Position numbers and translations under genes: made by a program | The notes under the pieces: generated by a model | What the model was told of the DNA's origin: nothing | The model's input: only the letters and a program-made list of their open reading frames with translations | Databases searched by the model: none | DNA from: Planctomycetota bacterium | Lineage (GTDB): Bacteria; Planctomycetota; Phycisphaerae; WQYP01 | Reading direction: 5' to 3' | Assembly (NCBI GenBank): GCA_021831565.1 | Contig: JAKBMM010000006.1 | Coordinates: 1-64,000 of the forward strand | DNA: 64,000 bases | Shown: positions 7,628-16,059 of the stretch, piece after piece | How the letters are laid out: every line of letters starts with the position of its first letter | Numbering within the stretch: position 1 is the first letter of the stretch

Positions 7628-8761
7628 ATGACCGAACCATCGCCCCCGCCCGCTCCCGGCAGCGGATTAAGGGATGTCATTGCACTAAGTTCCGATATAT
7701 GTTCAATCGAGAATGGTGTGCTGACGTACCGCGGGATCAATATTGATGAACTGGCCGGGAACGGAACCTTTGAGGAAATCGTTCACCTGCTCTGGTACGG
7801 CCGCCTGCCGCGCCGGGAGGAGCTGGCGGCGTTTCGCCGGGCCATCGTCCTGGAGACCCGCCTGCCCGACGCCCTGGTGGCGATCATGAAAAGTTTTCCG
7901 CGCCGCGCCCAATCCATGGAGGCGCTGCGCACCGCCGCCAGCGCCATGGCCATCTACGACCCCGAATCGGAAGACATGTCGCCGGCCGCCAATCGCCGCA
8001 AGGCCATCCGCATTCTGGGCCGGATGGCCGGCATCGTCGCCGCTTATGACCGCATCCGCAACGATCGCGAACCGCTGGCGCCGCGCGACGATTTGAGCCT
8101 GGCGGCCAATTTTCTTTACCTGCGCACCGGCGAGGTTCCCGATCCGCTGGCCGCCAGCGCCCTGGACAAAGCCTATATTCTCCACGCCGATCACGAGCTT
8201 AACGCCAGCACTTTTACCGCACGCGTCGCCGCCGCCACTCTCACCGATATGCACTCGGCCGTCATTGCGGCCATCTGCGCGCTCAAGGGGCCGCTGCACG
8301 GCGGCGCCAACGAGCAGGTGATGAAAATGCTCAACGAAATCGGATCCACCGCCAAAGTGGAACCTTACCTCCGCAACAAGTTCGAACATCACGAAAAAAT
8401 CATGGGATTTGGACATGCCGTTTATAAGAACGGCGATCCCCGGGCCAAACATCTCAAGGAAATGTCGCGCCAGCTCGGAGAGCTTACCCGCCAGAAACAC
8501 TGGTACGAGATGTCAGCCAAAATTGAAGATCTGGTCGGGCAAACCAAGGGGCTTAAAGCGAATGTGGACTTCTACAGCGCGTCGGTCTATCACTACCTGA
8601 ACATTCCCGCGGACCTTTTCACGCCGATTTTCGCCGTCAGCCGCACCAGCGGCTGGATCGCCCACATTCTGGAGCAGTACGCCCGCAACAAACTGATTCG
8701 GCCGCGCGCCGAATACATCGGGCCGCGGGATCAGCATTGGACGCCGCGGGATCAGCGGTAA
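7628..8761 (+). CDS. citrate synthase
   Basis: This enzyme condenses acetyl-CoA with oxaloacetate to citrate, the entry step of the TCA cycle; a 2-methylcitrate synthase role cannot be excluded. The 377-residue product has the family landmarks: SIENGVLTYRGINIDELA at the N-terminus; HADHELNASTFTARV with a conserved His (about residue 187); GPLHGGANE; GFGHAVYKNGDPRA with the second His; and VDFYSASVYH with the catalytic Asp. The ATG at 7628 is favoured by GAGGAG nine bases upstream; an in-frame upstream ATG at 7583 would include the palindrome at 7596. Size fits short bacterial CitZ-type enzymes. The PIG-L gene follows closely and may be cotranscribed. Confidence 0.93.
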   Translation: MTEPSPPPAPGSGLRDVIALSSDICSIENGVLTYRGINIDELAGNGTFEEIVHLLWYGRLPRREELAAFRRAIVLETRLPDALVAIMKSFPRRAQSMEALRTAASAMAIYDPESEDMSPAANRRKAIRILGRMAGIVAAYDRIRNDREPLAPRDDLSLAANFLYLRTGEVPDPLAASALDKAYILHADHELNASTFTARVAAATLTDMHSAVIAAICALKGPLHGGANEQVMKMLNEIGSTAKVEPYLRNKFEHHEKIMGFGHAVYKNGDPRAKHLKEMSRQLGELTRQKHWYEMSAKIEDLVGQTKGLKANVDFYSASVYHYLNIPADLFTPIFAVSRTSGWIAHILEQYARNKLIRPRAEYIGPRDQHWTPRDQR

Positions 8762-8792
8762 TTACGGTTTGTTTCGGACGGAGTCAAACGCC

Positions 8793-9482
8793 ATGCGCGT
8801 GCTGGTGGTCGGGCCGCATCCGGATGATCAGGAGTTGGCGATGGGAGGAACCATCGCCCTGCTGGTTCATGCCGGCCACCAGGTTACGCTGTTGGACGTA
8901 ACGGATGGCGAACCGACCCCGCATGGGTCGCGGGAAATCCGCTCCGCGGAGGCCGCCGCCGCCGCCGCGGTTTTGGGAGTACACCGCCGCGGGGCGGGGT
9001 TGGTGAATCGCGAGGTTCTCTATTCGTTGCCCGCCCGCCATCTTTTGGCGGCGATATACCGGGAACTGCGACCCGACATCATCTTTTTACCCTATCCCCA
9101 GGACGCCCACCCCGATCACCAGCAGACCACCCGCATTGCGCAGGACGCCCGTTTTGACGCCAAACTCACCAAGTCCGACATCCCCGGCGAGCCGTTCTAT
9201 CCGCCCCGGATGATTTACTATTTCTGCACCCATCTGCGCCTGAATTTCCCGGCTTCTTTCTGCGTGGATGTTTCGGGGGTGATGGACGTGAAAATCAAGG
9301 CCGTTCGCTGTTATGAATCGCAGTTTGCCCGCGCGGGTCCGGCCGGCGAGCCCTGGGCGACGCTGGACTACGTATGCCACATCAACAAGTACTTTGGCGG
9401 CACGATTCGCCGCCCCTGGGCCGAGCCGTTCCACGTTCAGGAGATGCTCGGCCTGGCGAACCTGGAAGGCCTGGCGATATAA
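8793..9482 (+). CDS. PIG-L family N-acetylglucosamine deacetylase (BshB-like)
   Basis: The family comprises zinc-dependent LmbE/PIG-L deacetylases that remove acetyl groups from N-acetylglucosaminyl conjugates; BshB acts in bacillithiol synthesis. Residues 6-20 (GPHPDDQELAMGGTI) contain the zinc-binding PHPDD motif and AHPDH (about residue 106) supplies the second histidine motif. Length is 229 residues, normal for BshB1-type enzymes. The ATG at 8793 follows a GGAG by about nine bases and gives a clean MRVLVVGPHPDD start. The gene begins 31 bases after citrate synthase, probably one operon. No bshA or bshC is in the window, so the bacillithiol link is only a possibility. Confidence 0.85.
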   Translation: MRVLVVGPHPDDQELAMGGTIALLVHAGHQVTLLDVTDGEPTPHGSREIRSAEAAAAAAVLGVHRRGAGLVNREVLYSLPARHLLAAIYRELRPDIIFLPYPQDAHPDHQQTTRIAQDARFDAKLTKSDIPGEPFYPPRMIYYFCTHLRLNFPASFCVDVSGVMDVKIKAVRCYESQFARAGPAGEPWATLDYVCHINKYFGGTIRRPWAEPFHVQEMLGLANLEGLAI

Positions 9483-9777
9483 GGGCCCGAGCCGTTCCAT
9501 GCGTTGGCCAACGCACGGCTATTCACAACGACCCCTTCAGGATCGCCGCGGGCCGATTAGGCGCTGATGTGGCGGCCCACCGGAACGGGCGTTCAGTGGT
9601 TGGGCCTCCCACGGAATCCTATGGAGTGTGGAATCCTATGGAGTTACTGACACAGACTGTGGTATGATTCGTTGGGGAAGGTCAGTGCTCCCAACGGTCA
9701 GCGCCCGGTTTTATCCGAATCTGGCGCGATTAATGTCATTTACGATTTCGGTCAAATCGAACGAGGAAAAATTAACG
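9483..9777. other. intergenic stretch with small repeats
   Basis: No gene is supported. A 15-base sequence (GGAATCCTATGGAGT) occurs twice in tandem with a 17-bp period (9613-9627 and 9630-9644), and GCGTTGGCCAACGC near 9500 is a perfect palindrome. GC content drops relative to the preceding genes. Confidence 0.4.
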
Positions 9778-10356
9778 ATGAACGAAATGAACTTATCGCC
9801 AACGCAGATAGCCCTGGTGGCTATTGACCTGCAAAATATGATCGTCTCGCGCGCTACGCAACCGCATGAAGCCCGCTCAGTGGTGGAACGGACCGCCCAA
9901 CTCGCCGTGGCGCTCCGCGCCAAAGGCGGATTCATCGTCTGGGTCCGCGTCGCCGGCTCGGCCGACGGCAAAGACCGGCTCTATCCGGTCTGCGACCAGC
10001 CTTGGACACCGCCGCGCGAGTTGCCGTCGGATGCCAACGAATACGCTCCGGGTTTGTCCATCCAGCCATCAGACCATTTAGTCACCAAGCGCCAATGGGG
10101 CGCCTTTTACGGCACCGACCTCGACCTGCAATTGCGCCGGCGCCGGCTGACGACCATCCTGCTTACCGGCATCGCCACCAACATCGGCGTTGAAAGCACG
10201 GCGCGGGCGGCGTTCGAGCTGGGCTACGAACAAATCTTCGTTGAAGACGCGATGTCCGCGCTCGCGGTGGGGCAGCACGAGCACACCGTGACGAATATTT
10301 TCCCGCGGATAGGCCGGGTGCGCCGCACCGCCGATGTGCTGGCCGCCCTCCGATAA
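9778..10356 (+). CDS. yecD: isochorismatase-family hydrolase, YecD-like
   Basis: This is a cysteine-hydrolase-fold protein of the isochorismatase superfamily. The segment KRQWGAFYGTDLDLQLRRR, followed by TNIGVESTARAAFELGY and FPRIGRVR, closely matches what I recall of E. coli YecD, whose substrate I do not know. The usual Asp (VAIDLQN, residue about 16) and Lys (TKRQWG) are present, but the position that is Cys in most family members is Gly (TNIGVES). That also holds for YecD-type proteins, so it is a subfamily trait and not an error. The ATG at 9778 follows GAGGAAAA. The gene stands alone at the left edge of a patchy, lower-GC region. Confidence 0.8.
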   Translation: MNEMNLSPTQIALVAIDLQNMIVSRATQPHEARSVVERTAQLAVALRAKGGFIVWVRVAGSADGKDRLYPVCDQPWTPPRELPSDANEYAPGLSIQPSDHLVTKRQWGAFYGTDLDLQLRRRRLTTILLTGIATNIGVESTARAAFELGYEQIFVEDAMSALAVGQHEHTVTNIFPRIGRVRRTADVLAALR

Positions 10357-10442
10357 TGTCGTGGTCGTAGGCGCGTGAGCTTATGAACACGGTTGCCCCC
10401 GCGGAGCTTTGATTCGGTGTGCGGAACTGCCGTACCCACCAG

Positions 10443-10703
10443 TTAACGGAAAAACCCGCCGCCCAGAGGTCGCGAGGTTTTCACTTTAATTCCATTCACC
10501 TGGGCTTGCAGCGTCACCGAGGCAACGCTTTGCACCAAAGCTATATTGCTAAGTTCTACCGGAATATTTTCCTGCTTGGCCAAAACTACATTTACCGGCG
10601 GAGGTGTCGCCTTCGAGGTTGCAGCGGGTTTGGAGCACGCGGGAAGCACGGCCAAAACGAATAGGACAATAGCGGACGAAAAGGCCAGTCGTTTTTTACA
10701 AAT
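10443..10703 (-). pseudogene. remnant of an RND efflux periplasmic adaptor (N-terminus only)
   Basis: The frame encodes a lipoprotein-type signal (KKRLAFSSAIVLFVLAVLPAC), then PPPVNVVLAKQENIPVELSN and VTLQAQVNG. This matches the first 70-80 residues of MdtA/AcrA-type adaptors, just up to the lipoyl-hairpin start. It then ends with KTSRPLGGGFFR and a stop, so the hairpin, barrel and membrane-proximal domains are absent. No ATG, GTG or TTG lies between the upstream in-frame stop and the signal peptide, so the start is lost as well. No permease neighbours it. A decayed gene fragment. Confidence 0.65.
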
Positions 10704-10856
10704 TCGTGCAGCGACTCAAACAATGTCAAAACCCATACTCCAGATAAAAGGCCGGCCAGTAGCTCGTCACAAAATACTCATCCCGCCAAGGTGACCGTCA
10801 GTAAACCCGTGCAGCCATGTGTGTCCATAACGTAATACGATGCGGAAGCGTGGTAA

Positions 10857-12038
10857 TCATGTTTTGTAGGTCTCCATGTTTGTTTTTGGAACGAAATCGA
10901 ATATTTCGGTTGCCGTCGGCGTTCGCAACGCTGCCGGCGTGGATGCGAAATGCCCGTCCTTCTCTGCTTTTTCAGAGGAAGGCTCCACGACGTGATTGTC
11001 CCGCCCCGGGAGCGGTTTCCACGCCCGATTCCTGAAATAGGTGGCTATCGAGCGGTAGACTTTGCGGGTTTCCCCGTTGCGGAGTAGCAGCTCTGTGGCG
11101 ATCAACCATAGTCGGCGGTGAATCGGACAGCCGGATAAGGAATGATCGTCGTAATCGAACGCCTTTAGAGACCGCCCGATCGTGCAGTTCAGTGCCCACT
11201 GTTCCTCAAGCGTAAACTCGCGCCGCCATTGTCCGCAACGGCCCGAATCCATGTGCTGGAATACGCGAGACTTCCATGGCAGTTCCCATTGGGGCACGGT
11301 CTCGGTCAGAATGGACATGTCAAGTTGCCTGGATTCGTATTGGATTCCGCAGAATTGATCGATTCGACGAACTTCATTCTCCGTGTGTGAGACAATATCT
11401 TCGTATTGAACGCAAAGGAATCGATCTGGAAACCGATGTTGCATTCTCCGGGCCATCTGGATGCTATGTCGCCATGAGACAGCGTGGAGGCGCAATATAT
11501 CATGGCCCCGCCAAGGTGTTTTCAACAACGAAGAGATCGCATCGCGCCCGTCGCGCACTACGTATATCATCTTGGCCTGGGGATACCAATTCAGCAGCGT
11601 ATCTGCCTGCATGATATGCGACGGGGTTTTCTCTCCAACCCGCGTCTTACACCGAGGCCGTTGATAGGCGGTCAACACCGCTTGAAAGATATGCTGCGGG
11701 GTAATTGGAGGCGAAGATAGAAGTGTATAAATATCCGCCACGTTCAGGGACAGGTCGCGCATGCGGGGCGCGTGTAACAACCGATACACAAAACACATGT
11801 CGTAGCGGGCGGAGATTAAGTCTTGCACGGCTTGGAGGGTCTCGAAAAAGTGCGTTTCGGGAGTGACGGTGACAGAGCTGTGTCGGTCAAGGATAGCGGC
11901 GACCAAGGTTGTCCCTGAGCGTGGAAAGCCCGTGATAAATATGGGCCGAAATGGCACCTCTGGCATGACCATATTTAGTTTTCCTTTACGAAGTATTTGT
12001 GGTGCGAGAGCCTCAAGGGCGCCGGTGCGATATAGCAT
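10857..12038 (-). CDS. sulfotransferase family protein
   Basis: The product should transfer sulfate from PAPS to a hydroxyl or amine acceptor; the acceptor is unknown. Residues about 33-52 (IFITGFPRSGTTLVAAILDRH) form the 5'-phosphosulfate-binding loop. MIYVVRDGRDAISS (about 157-170) is the 3'-phosphate-binding motif. LHAVSWRHSIQMARRM and FLCVQYEDIV follow as in the family. Length is 393 residues including a basic C-terminal extension. The first ATG (12038) is used but has no clear Shine-Dalgarno; later ATGs at MVMPEVPFRP are possible. The gene is isolated, AT-richer than core neighbours, and flanked by gene remnants, which suggests acquisition by transfer. Confidence 0.82.
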   Translation of the reverse strand: MLYRTGALEALAPQILRKGKLNMVMPEVPFRPIFITGFPRSGTTLVAAILDRHSSVTVTPETHFFETLQAVQDLISARYDMCFVYRLLHAPRMRDLSLNVADIYTLLSSPPITPQHIFQAVLTAYQRPRCKTRVGEKTPSHIMQADTLLNWYPQAKMIYVVRDGRDAISSLLKTPWRGHDILRLHAVSWRHSIQMARRMQHRFPDRFLCVQYEDIVSHTENEVRRIDQFCGIQYESRQLDMSILTETVPQWELPWKSRVFQHMDSGRCGQWRREFTLEEQWALNCTIGRSLKAFDYDDHSLSGCPIHRRLWLIATELLLRNGETRKVYRSIATYFRNRAWKPLPGRDNHVVEPSSEKAEKDGHFASTPAALRTPTATEIFDFVPKTNMETYKT

Positions 12039-12061
12039 GATATCGCCCGCATATCACTACT

Positions 12062-12532
12062 TTATACCATGCAATTCGATCGCATGATGCCGCGCGACAA
12101 CGCACCTTCCTTTCTACCTTTATAACGCGAGAACGACATGATCGTTGCGTGATGCAAATAAAATTCAGGTGCTTTCGGTCGATTGAAACTGTTACTGAAT
12201 ATCGGAAATCCGACCAAGACGGCCTTGAGCATGTCAAAGCTGCTATTTCCTGATGCTCGCTTGGCCTTCGCCCACACTGTTTCGTCTTTGCTGTTATCCA
12301 AGAATTCATGTCCCGCCCACGTTGTGGATCGTGGAATCGCACAAGGTGACGACGAACCGCAGTGAGTGACGTCCGTCACTCGCAGTAGCCCAGCATCCCC
12401 CGCTATATGGACGTGATAATCGATTTCGTCATCGGTGTACCCGTCGATTTTTAATTCCTGTGGAGCAAATCCGTGAGGGTGATCTTCGCACGCCAGGAGA
12501 ATCTTGCGCACCAACTCCAAGTCGCTCTTCAT
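12062..12532 (-). CDS. DUF2513 domain protein
   Basis: The family has unknown function and is frequent on prophages and genomic islands. The N-terminus MKSDLELVRKILLACEDHP and the blocks YTDDEIDYHVHIAGDAGLL, TWAGHEFLDNSKDETVWAKAK and SFDMLKAVL match DUF2513 closely; the fold is probably winged-helix-like. The ATG at 12532 gives the typical family start; an upstream in-frame ATG would add unrelated residues. The last 40 residues (from about NRPKAPEF) do not look like the family and may come from a frameshift or read-through. It lies between the sulfotransferase and tRNA-Lys, supporting an island in this area. Confidence 0.75.
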   Translation of the reverse strand: MKSDLELVRKILLACEDHPHGFAPQELKIDGYTDDEIDYHVHIAGDAGLLRVTDVTHCGSSSPCAIPRSTTWAGHEFLDNSKDETVWAKAKRASGNSSFDMLKAVLVGFPIFSNSFNRPKAPEFYLHHATIMSFSRYKGRKEGALSRGIMRSNCMV

Positions 12533-12890
12533 GATCGAATTTCTGTTTTGCTCTATTCGAGTCCGAACATTAACCGAACAAGGTATTCTCATCACCAACG
12601 GCAGTCAATTCACACTCACGATATCCGGCGAGAGGTGCACCTTCGCCCGTGGTCAGCTCCTACCAAACCCCAGCCTTCAAGAATAATCGGCGAAAACGAC
12701 GGCTGCTGGGTTACGCCGCTGACCCGGTACAAGGCTTCTCAGCCGGTTGTTTTTGATGAGAATAGGCTAAGGATCCATGTGCCCGGATCGCCTCTGGCCC
12801 GTAGCACGGGCGTAGCACCGAGAGATGTGCCCTAAGGCGATGGTTGGTGTGGCATTGACAAAATGGGCGTAAAATTTGCCTTTTCCCAAT

Positions 12891-12962
12891 GAGGCCGCTG
12901 GGGATCGAACCCAGGACCCACAGATTAAAAGTCTGTTGCTCTACCAACTGAGCTACGGCCTC
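12891..12962 (-). tRNA. tRNA-Lys (UUU)
   Basis: A full cloverleaf can be drawn on the minus strand: acceptor GAGGCCG/CGGCCTC with A discriminator; D-arm with the tagctcagttggtagagc pattern; anticodon stem ACAGA/TCTGT with loop CTTTTAA, giving anticodon UUU; T-arm CTGGG-TTCGATC-CCCAG. No CCA is encoded. It marks the right side of a region rich in gene remnants, although no integrase is present. Confidence 0.95.
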
Positions 12963-13319
12963 AAAAATTATCCGCCCTATTTTTCCCCGGAACGGACAAG
13001 CTTATTCTACGTCCCCCACCGCCACCGGCAAGCGGATCGGGGCCGGAACAGTCGGGAAGAGGCGGCATTTTTTCGGGAAGCACGCGAAATGGGCCGGCGA
13101 TCGGACAAGCCCGCGCCGGTTCATGGGTATGATAATCTCCCGGCTGGGTGAGTGGCGCGGGGGGGAGTTTCGACAAGGTCATCTTGACGTTGCGTAGTGT
13201 ATCGGACCTTCACCAATGGCTATATTTGCACTGGCGATATTGTTCGCGGCTGTGTTAACCGGTGTGTCTGTATGGGCTGTTGCTTATTTCAAATTTCGTA
13301 ACCAGCCACGATGATAGAA
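12963..13319. other. intergenic region with one tiny ORF
   Basis: Apart from a 32-codon frame at 13216-13314, nothing recognisable is present: no ribosome-binding site for longer frames and no terminator with a T-run. It separates tRNA-Lys from a glycosidase remnant. Confidence 0.4.
13216..13314 (+). CDS. possible 32-residue single-span membrane peptide
   Basis: MAIFALAILFAAVLTGVSVW is followed by a short basic end (YFKFRNQPR). That is one predicted transmembrane helix with a positively charged tail, a plausible small membrane protein. The upstream sequence has no strong Shine-Dalgarno. Without conservation data this may be chance. Confidence 0.2.
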   Translation: MAIFALAILFAAVLTGVSVWAVAYFKFRNQPR

Positions 13320-14030
13320 TCAGGTGCGGAAATGCTCGCGCTTGAACGCTTCCAGATATTCGAGGCGGAACTTTTCCTCCGCCGCGGAACTGGTCAAACA
13401 CGCATCCCACGGCAACTCCGGACGGGGGCCGATCCGGCCCAGCGGCACTGGCGGCAGATTCCTGCGGTAGTCAAGCGATATTTGTCCAAAACGCTTCCCC
13501 CAGTCTTTCAGTTTCCCTTCGGCGGTGAACAACCCGCTGCAACGCGTAACGTCACTGGCCACAGGATCATCGTACATGACCCAATTCAACCACCCGCAGG
13601 CCAGCGGGGTGCTGGTGCAAATTACCTGGGCCAGAAAATGGGCCTGCTGCTGCTGGGTGGCCGGCGGTGAAAGTTGTTTTGATCCCATTGGAACTCTGCC
13701 GCCTCCGTACCAACCGAACTCTCCAATGACCGTCGGCAACCCGGCTAACGCCGTCTCGTACAGCACCGATTCCAGATATGCCAAGTTCGCCAGCTTAATC
13801 GCGCCGGAGTTGTACCAATATCCGCACTCCGCCATCGGGTAGAAATGGATTTCCATAAAATCGAGAATCTTGGCTAGCCGCGCCGGACGCAGGCCCGTAT
13901 AAGTTTGTGGCGGCATTGGATATGCGGGTACCGACTCTGTAATCTGACCAACGGTTGCGAGTGCCTCCGGGTCAACTTTTTTGATCGCCCCAACCAGCCG
14001 CCGTGTCCAGCGTTGCCATCGCGCAACCGT
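13320..14030 (-). pseudogene. 3' remnant of a GH5-like glycoside hydrolase
   Basis: The frame is open from a stop at 14031-14033 to 13320. It encodes RWTRRLVGAIKKVDPEALATVGQ, then DFMEIHFYPM, PTVIGEFGWYGGG and LACGWLNWVMYD. This is the C-terminal half of a clan-A (cellulase-like) beta-glycosidase. GEFGWYG would hold the nucleophile Glu, but the region with the acid/base Glu and the N-terminus are missing and no start codon with a ribosome-binding site is visible. I read it as a gene truncated at its 5' end, not a complete enzyme. Confidence 0.6.
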
Positions 14031-14212
14031 TTACAGATTAAGATCAAGGATGGATTAACGATGTTCAACACCCTTAACCCGGTCACACCGGGTACGTTAA
14101 TTTGTCCCGGCAAAGACGGGGGGGGAGTTGCACCCCCGCGCCGCCACGGCGCATCGGGAATTAGCTTCGAGAAGCGGCGGGAAGCTCCCGCCCGGAAAAG
14201 GTCGAACCCGTA

Positions 14213-14244
14213 CCAAAAAAGAACCGGGGATGTTTTTCCCCGGT
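14213..14244 (-). terminator. intrinsic terminator of the porin gene
   Basis: Read on the minus strand: ACCGGGG, a short A-rich loop, CCCCGGT, then TCTTTTTT. It lies about 60 bases past the porin stop codon. Confidence 0.75.
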
Positions 14245-14301
14245 CCCGGCGGCATTCCACCAATCAATCCGCATACGAAAGTAAATATTTCCGCCGCCGG
14301 C

Positions 14302-15840
14302 TTAAAACTTCACCTGCAGTTGCACCTGCCCGATGATGTCTTGGGTGTTGGCCTCCGATCCGATATTCGGGCTGCTGTAAGCGGCGTTTGGAAGATACGT
14401 CAGAGCGGTCTGAATCTTGGCGTTCTCGCCGAAGATGTAGTAATTCAATCCGAGGGTATATTCAAACTGGCTTTTGCCCGCGCCATCGGTGCTAAGTTGA
14501 CCGAAACGGCCGGCGATTTCCCAGCGATGCGGCACCAGGAAATAACCGGCTTCGGCGTAATAACCAAGCTGCCAGAAGCTGTTGGTCCCAAAGATAGTGT
14601 TGAGGTTGGCGGTCGTGGTGGGAGCGGCGCCACCCGGTGTGGCGTTGATCTGTTGGTAATACACGGCTCCATTAAGAGCCAGACCACGATACTTCATGTG
14701 CCCGTCGATGGTGGCGCGGTACAAACCGCCATTGACCACATAATTGGGGGACAGGAAGCCCGCGCCGCTGGGAACCGCGATTCCGGGTATCGACAGGGTA
14801 GTCTGGGGTGCGGGGAGGGAGCCGGGGGTGGAATTTTGTTCTTCATAACCGGCGGCGGCGCCGATGGCCCAGACCAGATGTTTGTGCCAGGAAACATCCG
14901 GCGAATCCGTGAAATCATTGTTGGTGCCGGCGCCGGCGAATTGCACGCGACCATAGAAGCCCATGCGGTTATCGAGATACTGCGCATGGACAACGCCCTG
15001 TGACTGCGAACCATTGTTGATCTGAAAGTCGTAGAACAACTTGTTGTGGTCCACGTTGCCCGAGAAGTCCAGGGCCAGGGAGCGGACCGGATCAAAGGGA
15101 GCTTCGGCGGCCGCGAATTCCGGGAACTCCGTGCCGGAGGAGTAATACTCGACGTGCGTGAAGGGCACCAGCATGGAACCGGCGCGTATCATCAAGGCGT
15201 TGCTGAATTTATAGCCCGCCCAGGTATCCAGAATCTGAAAGGAACCGTCCGGGCCGCCCGCGAAATCTCCAGATATTGAATAAATGATATGTGTAAAGGC
15301 ATTGCCGGTGAGAATCAAGCGGGCGCGGCGCGCGTCAAAACCGTTCACGTCGATCGGGTTGATGGCGGCGCCCGTCGGCAGACCCGTTGTGGAACTCACG
15401 TTCTGATTGTTGCCCGCTTGATCATGAGCGTAGGTGTACCGGAACTGAAGGTACCCGTTGATAAGAAGCTGGAAAGCCTTGTTCGGCGTGCGGATGAAAA
15501 AACCGTTGTCGTAGCCGGCCTGAAGCTGCGAGCTAAGGTAATGCGAGTGGGCTTTGGCGTTCGCGAGCACTTCGCGCGCGATCTGGCGAACCTGCCGGGC
15601 CTCCTGCTGGCTCATCCATTTACGATCGCTCCGGGCCTGCAAAGCGGAGACTTGGGCCTTAAGGGCCCGAATCTCCTTCTGCAATTGGGCGTTGCTCACC
15701 TTGCCGCCGGGGAGCGTGCTTGTCGTCGTGGCGACGCCGGCGCCCCAGGCCGCGCCGGCGCCGCTCGTCACCGCGAAGGCGGCGGCCAGAACAGCTTGTC
15801 GTGCCCATCTCATCGCCAATTTTTCAGCGAGGTTCCGCAT
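14302..15840 (-). CDS. phosphate-selective porin O/P family outer-membrane protein
   Basis: This is a predicted 16-strand outer-membrane porin of the OprO/OprP family; anion selectivity is assumed from the family only. An N-terminal signal peptide (residues about 12-35, ending near AWGA) is followed by a short coiled coil (NAQLQKEIRALKAQVSALQAR). The rest is rich in aromatic, alternating beta strands such as LINGYLQFRYTYAHDQ, EIAGRFGQLS and FEYTLGLNYYIFGENAKIQ, and ends with a terminal Phe (VQLQVKF) as expected for BAM-dependent assembly. AAGGAG lies eight bases before the ATG. It is monocistronic with its own terminator. It is evidence for an outer membrane. Confidence 0.88.
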   Translation of the reverse strand: MRNLAEKLAMRWARQAVLAAAFAVTSGAGAAWGAGVATTTSTLPGGKVSNAQLQKEIRALKAQVSALQARSDRKWMSQQEARQVRQIAREVLANAKAHSHYLSSQLQAGYDNGFFIRTPNKAFQLLINGYLQFRYTYAHDQAGNNQNVSSTTGLPTGAAINPIDVNGFDARRARLILTGNAFTHIIYSISGDFAGGPDGSFQILDTWAGYKFSNALMIRAGSMLVPFTHVEYYSSGTEFPEFAAAEAPFDPVRSLALDFSGNVDHNKLFYDFQINNGSQSQGVVHAQYLDNRMGFYGRVQFAGAGTNNDFTDSPDVSWHKHLVWAIGAAAGYEEQNSTPGSLPAPQTTLSIPGIAVPSGAGFLSPNYVVNGGLYRATIDGHMKYRGLALNGAVYYQQINATPGGAAPTTTANLNTIFGTNSFWQLGYYAEAGYFLVPHRWEIAGRFGQLSTDGAGKSQFEYTLGLNYYIFGENAKIQTALTYLPNAAYSSPNIGSEANTQDIIGQVQLQVKF

Positions 15841-16059
15841 GATGATTCTCCTTAAAAGCAGGTAAAAACGTTACGCAACACGTTGGCGTCATCGCCATGC
15901 AACGCGGTTGATTATTTACCGGCGGAGTTGAGAATTTATGAGGACATTGCTAAGTGTTTGATAATTCCGGCGATTGGGAGCAAAGCACGCGCATTGCCAG
16001 CGCCAGGCTCATGCCGTCTTAACATTCCATCCATGCGTCAATCGATGGAATTGGGCGGG

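Noticed and set aside
9778-10356. YecD-like hydrolase suspected of losing its catalytic Cys by mutation
   Set aside because: Gly at this position (TNIGVES) is, as far as I recall, normal for the YecD subfamily, so this is not a defect.
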